DNA from: Lamellibrachia columna
Taxonomy: Eukaryota > Annelida > Polychaeta > Sabellida > Siboglinidae
DNA length: 64,000 nt
Assembly (NCBI GenBank): GCA_963662155.1
Contig: OY759261.1
Location: 42,172,056-42,236,055 of the forward strand
Reading direction: 5' to 3'
In this document: positions 47,965 through 59,773 of the stretch, piece after piece
Layout of the letters: each line of letters opens with the position of its first letter
Position numbering within the stretch: the stretch's first letter is position 1
The notes under the pieces: model-generated
Databases searched by the model: none
Told to the model about the DNA's origin: nothing
Seen by the model: only the letters and a program-made list of their open reading frames with translations
Position numbers and translations under genes: made by a program

Positions 47965-49052
47965 GTCAATGGACCGTGGTCCCAGTGAGTAAACAGTTTG
48001 CGTCAATGGACCGTGGTCCCAGTGAGTAAACAGTTTGTGTCAATGGACCGTGGTCCCAGTGAGTAAACATATTGTGTCAATGGACCGTGGTCCCAGTGAG
48101 TAAACAGTTTGCATCAATGGCCCGTGGTCCCAGTGAGTAAACAGTTTGCGTCAATGGACCGTGGTCCCAGTGTGTAAACAGTTTGTGTCAATGGCCCGTG
48201 GTCCCAGTGAGTAAACAGTTTGCGTCAATGGACCGTGGTCCCAGTGAGTAAACAGTTTGCGTCAATGGACCGTGGTCCCAGTGAGTAAACAGTTTGTGTC
48301 AATGGCCCGTGGTCCCAGTGAGTAAACAGTTTGCGTCAATGGACCGTGGTCCCAGTGAGTAAACAGTTTGCGTCAATGGACCGTGGTCCCAGTGAGTAAA
48401 CAGTTTGTGTCAATGGCCCGTGGTCCCAGTGAGTAAACAGTTTGTGTCAATGGACCTTGGTCCCAGTGAGTAAATAGTTTGCATCAATGGCCCGTGGTCC
48501 TAGTGAGTAAATAGTTTATGTCGCTGGCCCATGGTCCCAGTGAGTAAACAGTTTGTGTCGATGGCCCATGGTCCCAGTGAGTAAACAGTTTGCATCAATG
48601 GCCCGTGGTCCCAGTGAGTAAATAGTTTATGTCGATGGCCCATGGTCCCAGAGAGTAAACAGTTTGTGTCGATGGCCCATGGTCCCAGTGAGTAAACAGT
48701 TTGCATCAATGGCCCGTGGTCCCAGTGAGTAAATAGTTTATGTCGATGGCCCATGGTCCCAGTGAGTAAACAGTTTGTGTCGATGGCCCATGGTCCCAGT
48801 GAGTAAACAGTGTGCATCAATGGCCCGTGGTCCCAGTGAGTAAACAGTTTGCGTCGATGGCCCGTGGTCCCAGTGAGCAAACAGTTTGCGTCGATGGCCC
48901 GTGGTCCCAGTGAGCAAACAGTTTGCATCGATGGCCCATGGTCCCAGTGAGCAAACAGTTTGCGTTGATGGCCCATGGTCCCAGTGAGCAAACAGTTTGT
49001 GTCGATAGCCCATGGTCCCAGTGAACAAACAGTTTGCATCGATGGCCTGTGG
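47965..49052. repeat. 37-bp minisatellite, about 29 copies, with 111-bp higher-order repeats
   Basis: Unit: GTAAACAGTTTGCGTCAATG plus GACCGTGGTCCCAGTGA. The left half is mostly TCAATGGACC, the right half TCGATGGCCC. Three-unit (111-bp) blocks recur at about 48,185-48,420 and 48,516-48,830. The 190-codon minus frame is an artefact of the array. Confidence 0.97.
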
Positions 49053-49489
49053 TAAGTAAGTAACACAATCATTATTATTATTAGCTATGTCAAGACATAA
49101 CAGAAATATTGTGAATCAAATTTTTTTTTTTAAATGCAGTATTTAAAAATTATTCTAAAATTTTCAACAAACCAACATTATTTTGCTACAGCAAGTTTAG
49201 ATTTGCAAACCCAACGTGTTTAGAATATTATAATATTCTTCCAGACAATATGCAAGAATGTTGCACAAATATCCAAGAGCCTGGTTGCTGATAGTTGGAG
49301 TGCTAATTGCTGAAATGGATGCCATTGTCAAGTACAAGAGCTAAGCACACTTCACAATGAAGGTCGTTACAAGACACTAGAGACAGGCATGACATGCCAG
49401 AGATCCTATTAATGTGAACTATAAACTAATAATAAATGTATTACAGTGGTTCTTTGACAGATATACATAGCTGCTTGACAAAGCCAGGC

Positions 49490-49832
49490 AATTAAGGAGA
49501 TATTAGTTAATCAGGGCAGAAAGCTCAGGGGACAGAACATCACTCTTCATCGAGGACCCAGGTTTCAAATCCTCTTGCTGCTATGTCAATGCATGGGTAA
49601 TTTCGTTCATTCCACATTGCCACAGTACACTCAACTGTATAAATGAGTACCTGGCTGTAGACAGAGGTGGACATATGTGAACAAGTAGTCTTTGTGCAGT
49701 AATTGCAAAGTGGCTGAATGCTTCCCAGAGAAGTCGATATGGCGTTGGAGTGAACAGTCCTGCCAGGGGTGAAGTTTAAAGTGTCTTGAGCAGTCCCAAG
49801 GACTGGATACAGCGCTATTAGAAATTACCTTT
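49490..49832 (+). mobile_element. tRNA-derived SINE, near full length
   Basis: AGCTCAGGGG (A-box-like) and GGTTTCAAATCC (B-box-like) are about 40 bp apart. A body with TCTTTGTGCAGTAATTGCA follows, then AGTCCCAAGGACTGGATA, CAGCGCTATTAGAAATT and ACCTTTAATT. Tail words recur at 28,990-29,090 and, more weakly, 53,740-53,790, which identifies a family. Confidence 0.7.
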
Positions 49833-51415
49833 AATTCACACAAAAAATCATGAAACTACGAAAAATTCACTAGTAAAATTGTACAACTAAAAACTTACAA
49901 AAGGGCACAAAAAAAAAGTAAACATACATTTATTATTTTTACAAATAAGGAATATATTTTGTAACTGAAACATATAACCTATTCCATAAAATATTATAAT
50001 ATTAATAATATCATAACACTAACACAAATTTTATTAATATGTACACTGTTCCTGACAACTCAAATAAAAAAATATATATAACCAAGAAAACATGCATAAA
50101 TGCATTTTACAATATACCAGTATTAAATTAAGCAAGAATAGTTTAAAAATATGAACTATTCAGTCTGGATAAGAAATAAAACTATAGGTTATTATAAAAA
50201 CATGGCCCCCAAAGTGTCATTTTTGCAAGGGGTCCATCCCAGTGGTGAATAGAGATTACAGGTAGGAAGCCAGGCTGCACCACTGCCTTTGTGTGTAGGC
50301 TGTAACACCTGGATGCTCAGCTAATTAGCCTACCTGTAGCTGGAATGTCAGGAATGTCACACATCTGGTCAAGGGACAATGGTCAGTGTCACACCCTGTC
50401 ACCCCAGTAAGGTGGGCAGTGTTTGTCAACATATGGGAATGATTAAATAAACCACTGGCTTGGTCAATAAAGGCCAATTAAGATGTATGGAAGCCATGGT
50501 TTATTAGCATTGATCTCCTGCTAAAGTCAACAGGTAAAAGTTCATGATGTCACCAACACAGGAACCAGTTGTTTATGATGAAATCTAATACCCTCTAGTG
50601 AAAATATGTTAACATATTACTATTGCTGGTTCTTAAATATCAGAACTACAAATGAACATGTATTTAAGTTATTTATTTAACATAATTATTTTTTATTAAC
50701 ATAATTATTTTTTATTCAACATAGTTATTTTTTATTTAACATACTTATTTTTTATTTAACATAATTATTTTTTATTTAACATAATTATTTTTTATATTAA
50801 TTTGAACTGAATACTTTATTTTTAAATTTATATATTCTATGATTGCAAGAATGTCTTGCACGTGCCTATAAACAAACTGGTCCCAGATATATGGCACTGT
50901 GTACATTTTAGTAATAAATAAAAAACAAGATTTGCATTTATTATGCACATTTGGTTATGCCAACTATAAAATGTTATTCTTTATAGGAGTAGGCATATGC
51001 ATACACAGACTAGGTTGTAACTAACTGATCCTTGTGGGAAGATGCGATGTGAAACAAGGTCACGGTCCGACCCCATTCTAGGACACTCCAGGAAACTGGG
51101 GATTGGCAATTCCTGCAGATTACAGAACCAAAAGGAATAACGTGTCCATATCCTAAGCCTTGGCCTGTATCGCGGATACTTCAAATGGTTTGCCAGTGAA
51201 ATCAACCAAGAATTTCTGCAGAGGAAGATTGTTTCTTTTTTCTCACAGTTGCCAGTTATGTGTTTCACTGTGACCATCTTGTGCTTTGCCTGGAATTGTT
51301 AAATCACAGGGGTTTATTTCCACTATCCAGGGAGCGTTTCATAAAGTCAAAATTTACATTTCTCTGGTTTGCATTTTCTCGTGTTTTACATCTTTATAAA
51401 ACATCATACAAATAT
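49833..51415. other. Unassigned AT-rich interval with a 20-bp AT array
   Basis: AACATAATTATTTTTTATTT-type units repeat about seven times at 50,664-50,802. No gene seen elsewhere; the frame at 51,277-50,981 has no recognised family. Confidence 0.6.
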
Positions 51416-51419
51416 GAAT

Positions 51420-51545
51420 AATTTTATTTCAGGTAAAAACCCATATGCAATGTTATACATACATATATGCATTCAAAATATAACGAAATTAAAATTATAA
51501 ATAAGCTAAGTATGTAAATAAGTAAAAAAATAACTAAAACCATCT
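51420..51545 (-). mobile_element. LINE 3' UTR-only copy
   Basis: On the minus strand, ATATGTATGTATAAC, CATATGGGTTTTTACCTGAA and ATAAAATTATTC match the 3' end of the LINE at 52,783-53,525 (ATATGGGCTCTTGCCTGAAA, then ATAAAACATTATTATTATT). Confidence 0.65.
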
Positions 51546-52014
51546 TGCACTGGCTCAGTGGGGTACGGACATTTCCCCTGGATATTTCCCCAACCCAGAT
51601 GTTTCCCCCCACTGAAATGAAAAGTTGGATGTTCTCCCTCCACTTTAGGAGAGAGATATAGAATAATTGTTTTCCTCCCCTTTTTATATTACGAGATATA
51701 TATTATCATCTTTATTCGAATATGAATATATTTCTTAACTAATTCATAAATATTAGTAAATATATATGGAGTGAAAAAAATTATTAACTTATTTTCTATT
51801 ATTACACAACATATTCAGATGGTTTCTTGAGTTAACCAGTAACAATCACTGTGCATCCCATTTAAATAATTACAAGACATTACATAACGAGTGGATACAG
51901 ACTCACCTTAGCCTTCCTAATGATCTGTTGTAGATCTTAACTATCAGCAATCAGTCAAAGCAGTACTGAAGTCAGTGAACCAGACCCTCACTTGAGAAGG
52001 ATGACAGAGCAACA

Positions 52015-52330
52015 CCAAACAGTGCAGACTACTAAATAGCCCAGCCAACAAACAAGCCACTAATCCTGCCAACAGCCAATTTTCTTTTATAGTCATCTAT
52101 ATAGCCCGGCCAGCAAACAAGACACTAATCCTGCAGACAGTTAAATTCTCCTTTATTGTCATCTAGTTGTGTCTGGAATTTGTTAAAGAGAAACATCTTT
52201 ATTGATTGACTTCATCTGTGCTGCTGTCTAATGTTGGTTTAAGTGACATAATAAAACACATTCCTTAGAAGCTTCTACTAATAAAACACATTAACAGAAG
52301 TCTCTTTTAATAAAACACATTCCTTGTATG
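52015..52330 (+). repeat. 68-bp duplication and a short 30-bp repeat
   Basis: TAGCCC.GCCA.CAAACAAG with ACTAATCCTGC occurs twice at about 52,037-52,165. TAATAAAACACATTCCTT-type units follow three times at 52,250-52,325. Confidence 0.7.
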
Positions 52331-52782
52331 TTGTTGCCAGGGAAGTCTTTTTTAAGAAAAAGCTACATTCTTGAGTCACAGTTGAAATAATGCAGACAAC
52401 CTCTCCATACCAGTGATAAAATATGGGATGACAAATTACGAATCCCTCATAGGCTTAACCACCTATATGAGATAATAGATAACAAACCATCCCAATGAGA
52501 TAAGTGTAACAAATAGATAATAATAAGTTGTAACACTGAGATAACAAGTTGCCCCAATAACAATATGGGGACAAGACCTACCCCCCCCGGGGATTTCCCC
52601 CCACCATACCACAATTATAATAAGTTATGGTTATAACATAACAAATTAGCACTGCAGTAATAGTTCTTATCATATAACCATGGCATGCACAAGATAAGTG
52701 TGGGGAGAGATAATAAGTTGAAGCATTGAAGCTGGCTTGGCATAAAAAGTACTAGCACAGTCAGCAGCGGAAGCACCAAATA

Positions 52783-53525
52783 ATAATAATAATGTTTTAT
52801 TTCAGGCAAGAGCCCATATTATTATAAATACATACAGGTTAAAAAAAACATACATATACACACATGATGAACAATAGAGATACATGTAGTGAGAAAAATA
52901 TAAATATAAATATACATACATGACGTGTAGTAAAATATATATATAAGATAAGTACGGATAAAAAAATATATTTGTATAAAAGTACAAACATCATGAATTA
53001 AAAGCATACAATTGATCAATCCAATGTTTAATCATTGGACTTTGATAATAAATAAAAGTGTGAAGATAATTCACAAAAAGTATATTGTCGAATTTTTCCA
53101 ACCGGCATAAAAGGCTAAAAATTTATGAGCGAATACGTTCATTAAAGGATTTAACATAATTAGTAGCGAACATATGGCTTGCACTACAGCGGGGTGACAG
53201 GTTGTATATAATTCTAAAACTGTTGTTATAAGCGACAGTAATACCTTTCAGACTCTGTTTTTTAAAATGACACCAAAGACTTGAGGTGTACATTGAACCA
53301 CAGTATGAATTAAATAAAGTTGTTTTAATGGAATTGTTGCATAAGTAAAATTTTCTGGCTAAAGCATTTGCCTGAGCATAGATACATCTTTTCTGCCTGG
53401 CAATATCGTCATCATCAGTAAGATTATTGTTTATAATATGGCCAAGGTATTTACATTTCTCAGTGCAAGGTAGTGTATGGTTATTGATAACAACAGGATG
53501 AATATTTTTCTTTTTCAAATATCCT
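52783..53525 (-). mobile_element. LINE polymerase C-terminus with 3' UTR and ATT tail
   Basis: The 131-codon frame 53,518-53,123 carries CKYLGHIINNNLTDDDDIAR, QKRCIYAQANALARKFY, SLWCHFKKQSLKGITVAYNN, SFRIIYNLSPRCSASHMF and NYVKSFNERIRS. These match the C-terminus of a jockey/CR1-superfamily LINE. An AT-rich 3' UTR follows to a (ATT)n tail at 52,783-52,798. It is 5' truncated: no catalytic FADD remains. Confidence 0.88.
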
Positions 53526-54279
53526 TGCCTTCAAAAAAGACTTGATGATCTCTGGAAGTGGGACAGGTTAAAATTTTAAAGAACTACATTTTTTTTATAT
53601 GCACAAGCCAAGCCATGTTTTCACATCTATTAATTCGGAAGAATAAATAAGGGGGTCTACTAGGCAAAAAAAACCTTGTTGCAGTTTTTACTGCATTAGA
53701 ACCCGAAGATCCAGGCAAGTTATTACCACGAGGCAACAAGCCATGGCAGACTAGATACTGTGCTATATATGAACGTACCTTTACTTTTTACAAATGAACG
53801 CACGCACACATGCAAGAAAATCATTATTGCTACAGCCATGCCACAATTTTTATTATGATTACAGGTTAGTGTAATCGATTGTAATCAAATATAATCACAA
53901 TCAAATGAAGCTGTGCTCTGATTGAATATAAAGGAAATCATCCACCGAATCTTCTGGAACTTGGAAGAAAGATCTCTTTGTGCACTGTTATAAGTACTGC
54001 CTTCTGAAGTGGATCTGTCCTGCCTGACTGTTACAAACAAAGGGTGACACAGCTGTTGACACTTGTCAAGTCACTCACAAGTGGGTTGCTTTGACAAGTG
54101 ACAAGCTTCCATATTATTGATCTTGCTATGTGTAATGTGAAGCCAAGTCCAGCATGACACTATTTCTGCAAGTGTTCACAATGATGTGACATGATCTATG
54201 AATGATACTTTAAATGTTACAACAGGGTTTCTTGTAATTTTGTGTTTGAATAGGCATTTGTTATTGCACTGGGTTTGGC

Positions 54280-54605
54280 AAAGGGTTTTACCTAGAGGGA
54301 TTTTGAGCGTTTTGACATCGAGTGTTTTGACTTTGAGGGTTTTGACAAAGGGAGTTTTGTAGAGGAATTTGATGTATTTGGCATAGAGGGTTTGATCAAG
54401 GGGTTTTTGAAGTAGAGGGTTTTTATTGAATGTAGGAAATAATGTCACAGGAAAAAATTCATGGATAAAAAATCACAGGAAAAAAGTCACAACTCTAAAT
54501 AAATATTTTTTTCTTTGTATTTATTTTATTTAGGTGATTTTGACCTAGAGGGTTTTGACCAACATATTGCCCTGAGCCCTATCAAGGATCCAGGTCAAAA
54601 ACCCT
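54280..54605 (+). repeat. Degenerate GAGGGTTTTGAC word repeats
   Basis: Words such as GAGGGTTTTGAC and GAGTGTTTTGAC recur irregularly at 54,285-54,430 and 54,543-54,570, then once inverted (GGTCAAAAACCCT) at about 54,592-54,604. An intervening stretch has repeated CACAGGAAAAAA words. Related to 58,010-58,990. Confidence 0.6.
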
Positions 54606-54870
54606 TGTATGACTTCAGGTGACGGCCATGATGATGTGTCTCTAACCATCCTTGTCTTCACTCAAATCGTCCATGTAAACTTTGTTGTATCCCTGATCTC
54701 ATCCATCCATCCATGCGTGGTCTTCCTCTCGCTTGTCTTCATTCCAATCATTGCCCGCTTTTCCCTCCTGTCCCTTTCTGTCCCTTTCTGCCCCTTTCTG
54801 CCCTTTCTGCCCTTTCTGCCCTTTCTGCCCCTTTCTGCTCTTTCTGCCCCTTTCTGCCTGCAAGACATGT
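54600..54870 (-). mobile_element. LINE 3' end remnant with CCCTTTCTG array
   Basis: The minus strand reads GATTGGAATGAAGACAAGCG, ATGGATGGATGAGATC and AGGGATACAACAAAG, collinear with 37,836-37,940. On its upstream side is a CCCTTTCTG(C) short tandem array at 54,773-54,858. Confidence 0.55.
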
Positions 54871-54879
54871 GGACAGGGT

Positions 54880-55075
54880 TGACATGTAACGAAGAAAAAG
54901 TACTTCGTTACAATACTTCAGTAGTTATTTCAAGTAATTGGCATGTAATGAAGTAGAATTTTGACTAAATACTTTTACTTGTAACGAAGTAGTTTGATCT
55001 AAAGTAATGCGACTTTTTACTCCGTTACTTTTATTTACTTCACAATATATTTTCGTTACGTTTTTGCGAAACTGC
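54880..55075. mobile_element. Possible hAT-type MITE end
   Basis: Repeated forms of TACTTCGTTACA, ACTTTTACTTGTAACGAAGT and TACTCCGTTACTTTTATTTA resemble, from memory, termini of hAT-derived non-autonomous elements. No paired end was located. Confidence 0.3.
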
Positions 55076-56040
55076 TGGTGCTGCTGCTGGTGGCACTCCA
55101 CCGTCAACGACATTTCAAAAACTGTTCATAGTCGCCAGGCCAAAAGCTATTTATTTCATTCAATCGCATGCCAGTTCGCGATCATATTTGCATGCATACC
55201 TCTCTTCGGGAAATCGACGCAACCACTGTTTTATATATACGTCAGTGAACGAAGTCTGCCAAATATTGGCATAAGTCAGGTCAAGGCAGTTGACATAAAA
55301 TGTCACTTCGAGCACACAACGCTTGAAACGCCATCTCAAACCACGATGCAAATGTCTCTGTTGCACCATATAAACTATTAATCAGTAAGTTTCCAATACG
55401 CATTATAAATATTAAAATTTGCAATGTATTGATAATCCCCATACACCGACACAATTCTGATATTCGTGAGCGAACGCGCATCGTGGATCGAGAACCGATT
55501 TTCACCCATTGCCATTGGCATTGTCAGCAATGGCCTTACTGGCTTATGTCACCATTAAACAGCATTTTACTTTCACGAATAAAATTCATATTGAGATGTT
55601 TAATAAATTCCTAATAATGATTACTCTACAGAACTAAACAGTAAGGAATTGATACTCTGCCATTTGGCAGCATCTTTTTGTAGCAGTGGCTTATTCAAGC
55701 TGACCCATAAATAATATCAAGGACAGGGGCCCTGACAGTTCACTTTTAATTGCAATTAGCAACATCATTCCTCTGTTGCACTAGTCTGTCTTCTGATCAA
55801 TTCTAGCCCCAGCTGTTACCAGGTAACCAACACAGCTAGCTGCTAAAGCAATTCAGTCAACCCTGCATGTGGGAAGTATGACATCTTCTGTATCACAATC
55901 AGTGCTTGAGGACCTGATTGATTTCTTCATGGACAGACTTGTATGTTCTCTTGTGGGATTCACAGATTCCTACTCCTCTATTAAAAACTTTTCATTTGTT
56001 TCCTTTCCCTTATTTTTCCCTACAAAGTATCATCATCATC
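55076..56040. other. Unassigned interval
   Basis: Open frames on both strands at 55,007-55,505 overlap each other and have no recognised family. No splice-supported gene seen. Confidence 0.35.
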
Positions 56041-56047
56041 TTCTCAT

Positions 56048-57013
56048 TCATAGCCCGTGGGGGCCATTCACATCTTCTCAAGCCATAGCCCGTGGGAGCC
56101 ATTCACATCTTCTCAAGCCACAGCCCGTGGGAGCCATTCACATCTTCTCAAGCCATAGCCCATGGGGGCCATTCACATCTTCTCAAGCCATAGCCCGTGG
56201 GGGCCATTAACATCTTCTCAAGCTATAGCCCGTGGGAGCCATTCACATCTTCTCAAGCCATAGCCCGTGGGGGCCATTCACATCTTCTCAAGCCATAGCC
56301 CGTGGGGGTCCATTCACATCTTCTCAGCCATAGCCCGTGGGGCCATTCACATCTTCTCAAGTTATAGCCCGTGGGGGCCATTCACATCTTCTCAAGCCAT
56401 AGCCCGTGGGGGCCATTCACATCTTCTCAAGCTATAGCCCATGGGGGCCATTCACATCTTCTCAAGCCATAGCCCGTGGGGGCCATTCACATCTTCTCAA
56501 GCTATAGCCTGTGGGGGCCATTCACATCTTCTCAAGCCATAGCCCGTGGGGGCCCATTCACATCTTCTCAGCCATAGCCCATGGGGGCCATTCACATCTT
56601 CTCAAGCTATAGCCCGTGGGGGCCATTCACATCTTCTCAGCCATAGCCCGTGGGGGCCATTCACATCTTCTCAAGCTATAGCCTGTGGGGGCCATTTACA
56701 TCTTCTCAGCCATAACCCTTGGGGGCCATTTACATCTTCTCAAGCCATAGCCCGTGGGGGCCATTCACATCTTCTCAAGCCATAGCCCGTGGGGGCCATT
56801 CACATCTTGTCATCCATAGCCCGTGGAGGCCATTTACATCTTCTCAAGCCATAGCCCGTGGGGGCCATTCACATCTTCTCACCCATAGCCCGTGGGGGCC
56901 ATTCACATCTTCTCATCCATAAACCGTGGGGGCCATTCACATCTTCTCATCCATAGCCCATGGGGGCCATTCACATCTTCTCAAGCCATAGCCCGTGGGG
57001 GCCGTTGACATCT
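56048..57013 (+). repeat. 35-36-bp minisatellite, about 27 copies
   Basis: Unit: CATAGCCCGTGGGGGCCATT plus CACATCTTCTCAAGC. Frequent variants include AGCTATAGCC, GGGAGCC and loss of AAG. The Gly/His/Ser-rich plus frames reading through it are artefacts. Confidence 0.97.
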
Positions 57014-58000
57014 TCCTGACATTTCTCACCATCCCCGTTTCCCATGTGGTATACAGGCCTCAAGTTGTACATTGCCTCACATTGTTGATTTATATAAAGT
57101 ATGCTAATTGCTTACTATAACTTAACTGTGTAGCTAGATTGTCTACTGGATTGTAGAGAGAGAACGTTCTCTCATGCTTTGGAAAGGTTCATTTGGAAAA
57201 ATGTAATCACTGTCATTGCAATAATTATGATCAACTCAGGATCAACCAGGAGGCCTATGCTTTACAGTGGCACAATTTCCAATAGACAATGTACAAAATA
57301 GTATTTGGAAAGAAAGCAACAGAAAAAAGTAATGGAAAAACGTTTTGCAAGGAAAACAGTAACAGAAAAAAGTAAAACGGTTCAATAGAAAAAAGTATCA
57401 GTATATAATTATAATTTTGACTGTTAATAAATTTGTATTGTTAATAAATGGTCACCACTAACTGAGAACTGAACTCTCTCACAGCATTCCAAGCTCCTAA
57501 TGGGAAAGAAGGCTTCTAGTAACATTTGAAGAGCTCTTCAAAGGACACCCTTCAAACAGCTGTGGTTTCATACAGTCAACAGGTTTATTTTACAATCAAC
57601 AGAGTCTGTGATGGTCTGAGTGGCTTCATTGGTGATGCTCTGCTGTAGAATGTCTACACAGATTCAGGGACAGTGGGTAAACATAACTGGGGTAAACATA
57701 TGAACATAGGGTGGATGTAAACAAACAAAATAACCCCTTCAGCATGCAATATATCTGAAAATGCAATTTGACTTGAATCATTAAAAATTCAAGTAAACAA
57801 ATGCGGTTCATTAAAAACATATTTGAGCGGCCAAGTTTATTGTTATATTGATCTATGAATTTTATTATAATAATTTATTTTATCAGTGTTGAACGCTTCT
57901 GTTCAGTAGTTTTGTCTTAGTGTATTTAGCTGCTACTTCATTTTAGATAAGTTTTTTCTTTTCTACATCGATATTTAAATTTGGTATTCTATAACTCTTA
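57014..58000. other. Unassigned, with a GAAAAAAGTA word patch
   Basis: At 57,305-57,400, AACAGAAAAAAGTAA-type words recur irregularly, like the CACAGGAAAAAA words at 54,450-54,490. No gene seen. Confidence 0.4.
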
Positions 58001-58009
58001 CCTATGGGT

Positions 58010-58995
58010 GTAGGTCAAAAGCCCTCTAGGTCAAAAGCCCCTCAGTCCAAAACCCTTACCCCTTACTTTGAAAAACGTCGAAAGCCCTCACATTGAGATT
58101 TTTTGTGGAACCAAGTTAAATGTACTAATTATGACAAATCATTTTAATTGGTGAATGATATCAAGCAAAATAATACACTGTGGTAATTAATTTGTACTTT
58201 ATTAGACATTTATAAGATGTAAGTGAATCTCTATATTTCATTCGTAAGGTTAGCTACAAGAGAAGCTTGTAAACCTATGAACCACTTACCAAAACAAGGA
58301 GAAGACCTTGAAGCAAGTCCTGACTGGTGTTGGACATTGTATAAGATGGAAGTGAATCTCTATATGCTATATAGTGGTACTGAATGAACAGGAATGTGAA
58401 TGACTATTATTTGAATCAACTCATGACTATGAATGTGAATGACTATTATTTGAATCAACTCATGACTATGAATGTGAATGAATGTACTTATCGGGTTCAA
58501 TATACTCCATGGAAATAAATGTTGGTAAATTAAAATGTTTCTGTTCATTACACTACCATGTTTCTGTTCATTACACTACAATGTTGCTACTCATTACACT
58601 ACAATGTTTCTGTTCATTACACTACAATGTTGCTATTCATTACACTACAATGTTGCTATTAATTACACTACAATGTTGCTACTCATTACACTACAATGTT
58701 GCTATTCATTACGCTACAATGTTGTTATTCATTACACTACAATGTTGCTATTCATTACACTACAATGTTGCTATTCATTACACTACAATGTTGCTATTCA
58801 TTACTCTACAACGTTGCTATTCATTGCACTACAATGTTGCTATTCATTACACTACAATGTTGCTATTCAAATCAAGACATAATAAGAGGGATTTTGACCC
58901 AAGGGTAAAATATCAGATAAATGTATATAAAATGTGAGGGCTTTTGACATGGAGGGCTTTTGACCAAAGGGGTTTCTGACCTAGGGGCTTTTGGG
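58010..58995. mobile_element. Possible non-autonomous element with AAAAGCCCT inverted ends
   Basis: The left end carries AGGTCAAAAGCCCTCTAGG, TCAAAAGCCCCTCAG and CGAAAGCCCTCACATT. The right end carries the mirror words AATGTGAGGGCTTTTGAC, GAGGGCTTTTGACC and GACCTAGGGGCTTTTGG. The interior includes the 24-bp array. Confidence 0.45.
58535..58870 (+). repeat. 24-bp minisatellite, 14 copies
   Basis: Unit: TTCATTACACTACAATGTTG plus CTAT, early copies with CTGT or CTACTC variants. The length is divisible by three, so all three plus frames stay open; none is a gene. Confidence 0.97.
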
Positions 58996-59430
58996 CGTAT
59001 TCCGGGGTCCCCTTGCCTATATGTACGTGTCATCATTATATTGATTAATGAATTTTATTATAATAATTTATTTTATCGATGTTGTGTTGCTCCTCTGAAC
59101 AGATATTATATCTGGATATACAGCGCTATATAAATAATGGTTATTAATATTATTATTACAGAATATAAAGTTTATGTGTATACTATATGAAATTCCACAC
59201 TTTTATGATTTTACTACAAAAACAATCTGCCTTGATACCTAAAACTGTCTCCTGCAACCAGGATATTTATCAGATTCCCATTCCTCCAAAAACAGCCGTG
59301 GGAAATGACACGTTCTCACACTATGTTTTCTAACAGAATGCAAGTTCAAAGAGTTCCTTAGGAGTCCCTCCTCGATTCATTTAGCCATCAAGAATCAGGT
59401 TTGTTGATGTTAAAATCTGGAGCATGTGAA

Positions 59431-59773
59431 TAGTTTAAGTAATACGTACATTCAGTTTAATAACAGTGTGACTAGTTTAAGTAATACGTACATTCAGTTT
59501 AATAACAGTGTGACTAGTTTAAGTAATACGTACATTCAGTTCAATAAAAGAGTATAAAATCATCAAAAGAATTTGAATCAGGTAATTTAATCATTTACAG
59601 CAGATGACTTGCAAAAGTGTGAGTAGCCCTATCCTATAGTGCGAATAGCCCTATCTTACAGTATGAATAGCCCTATCTTACAGTATGAATAGCCCTATCT
59701 TACAGTATGAATAGCCCTATCTTACAGTATGAATAGCCCTATCTTACAGTATGAATAGCCCTATCTTATAGTG
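59431..59773 (+). repeat. Two tandem arrays: 42 bp x3 and 22 bp x7
   Basis: TAGTTTAAGTAATACGTACA starts at 59,431, 59,473 and 59,515. From 59,617, TATGAATAGCCCTATCTTAC plus AG repeats about seven times. The words between and around (ATCATCAAAAGAATTTGAA, AAGTGTGAGTAGCC) resemble 34,400-34,460. Confidence 0.93.

Noticed and set aside
48500..49072. 190-codon minus-strand frame (HWDHGPSMQTVCSLG-like repeats)
   Set aside because: Reads straight through the 37-bp minisatellite; other frames over the same array are equally open, so it is not a protein gene.
58482..58937. Leu/Tyr/Cys-rich repetitive plus frames
   Set aside because: 24-bp unit divisible by three; all phases are open.
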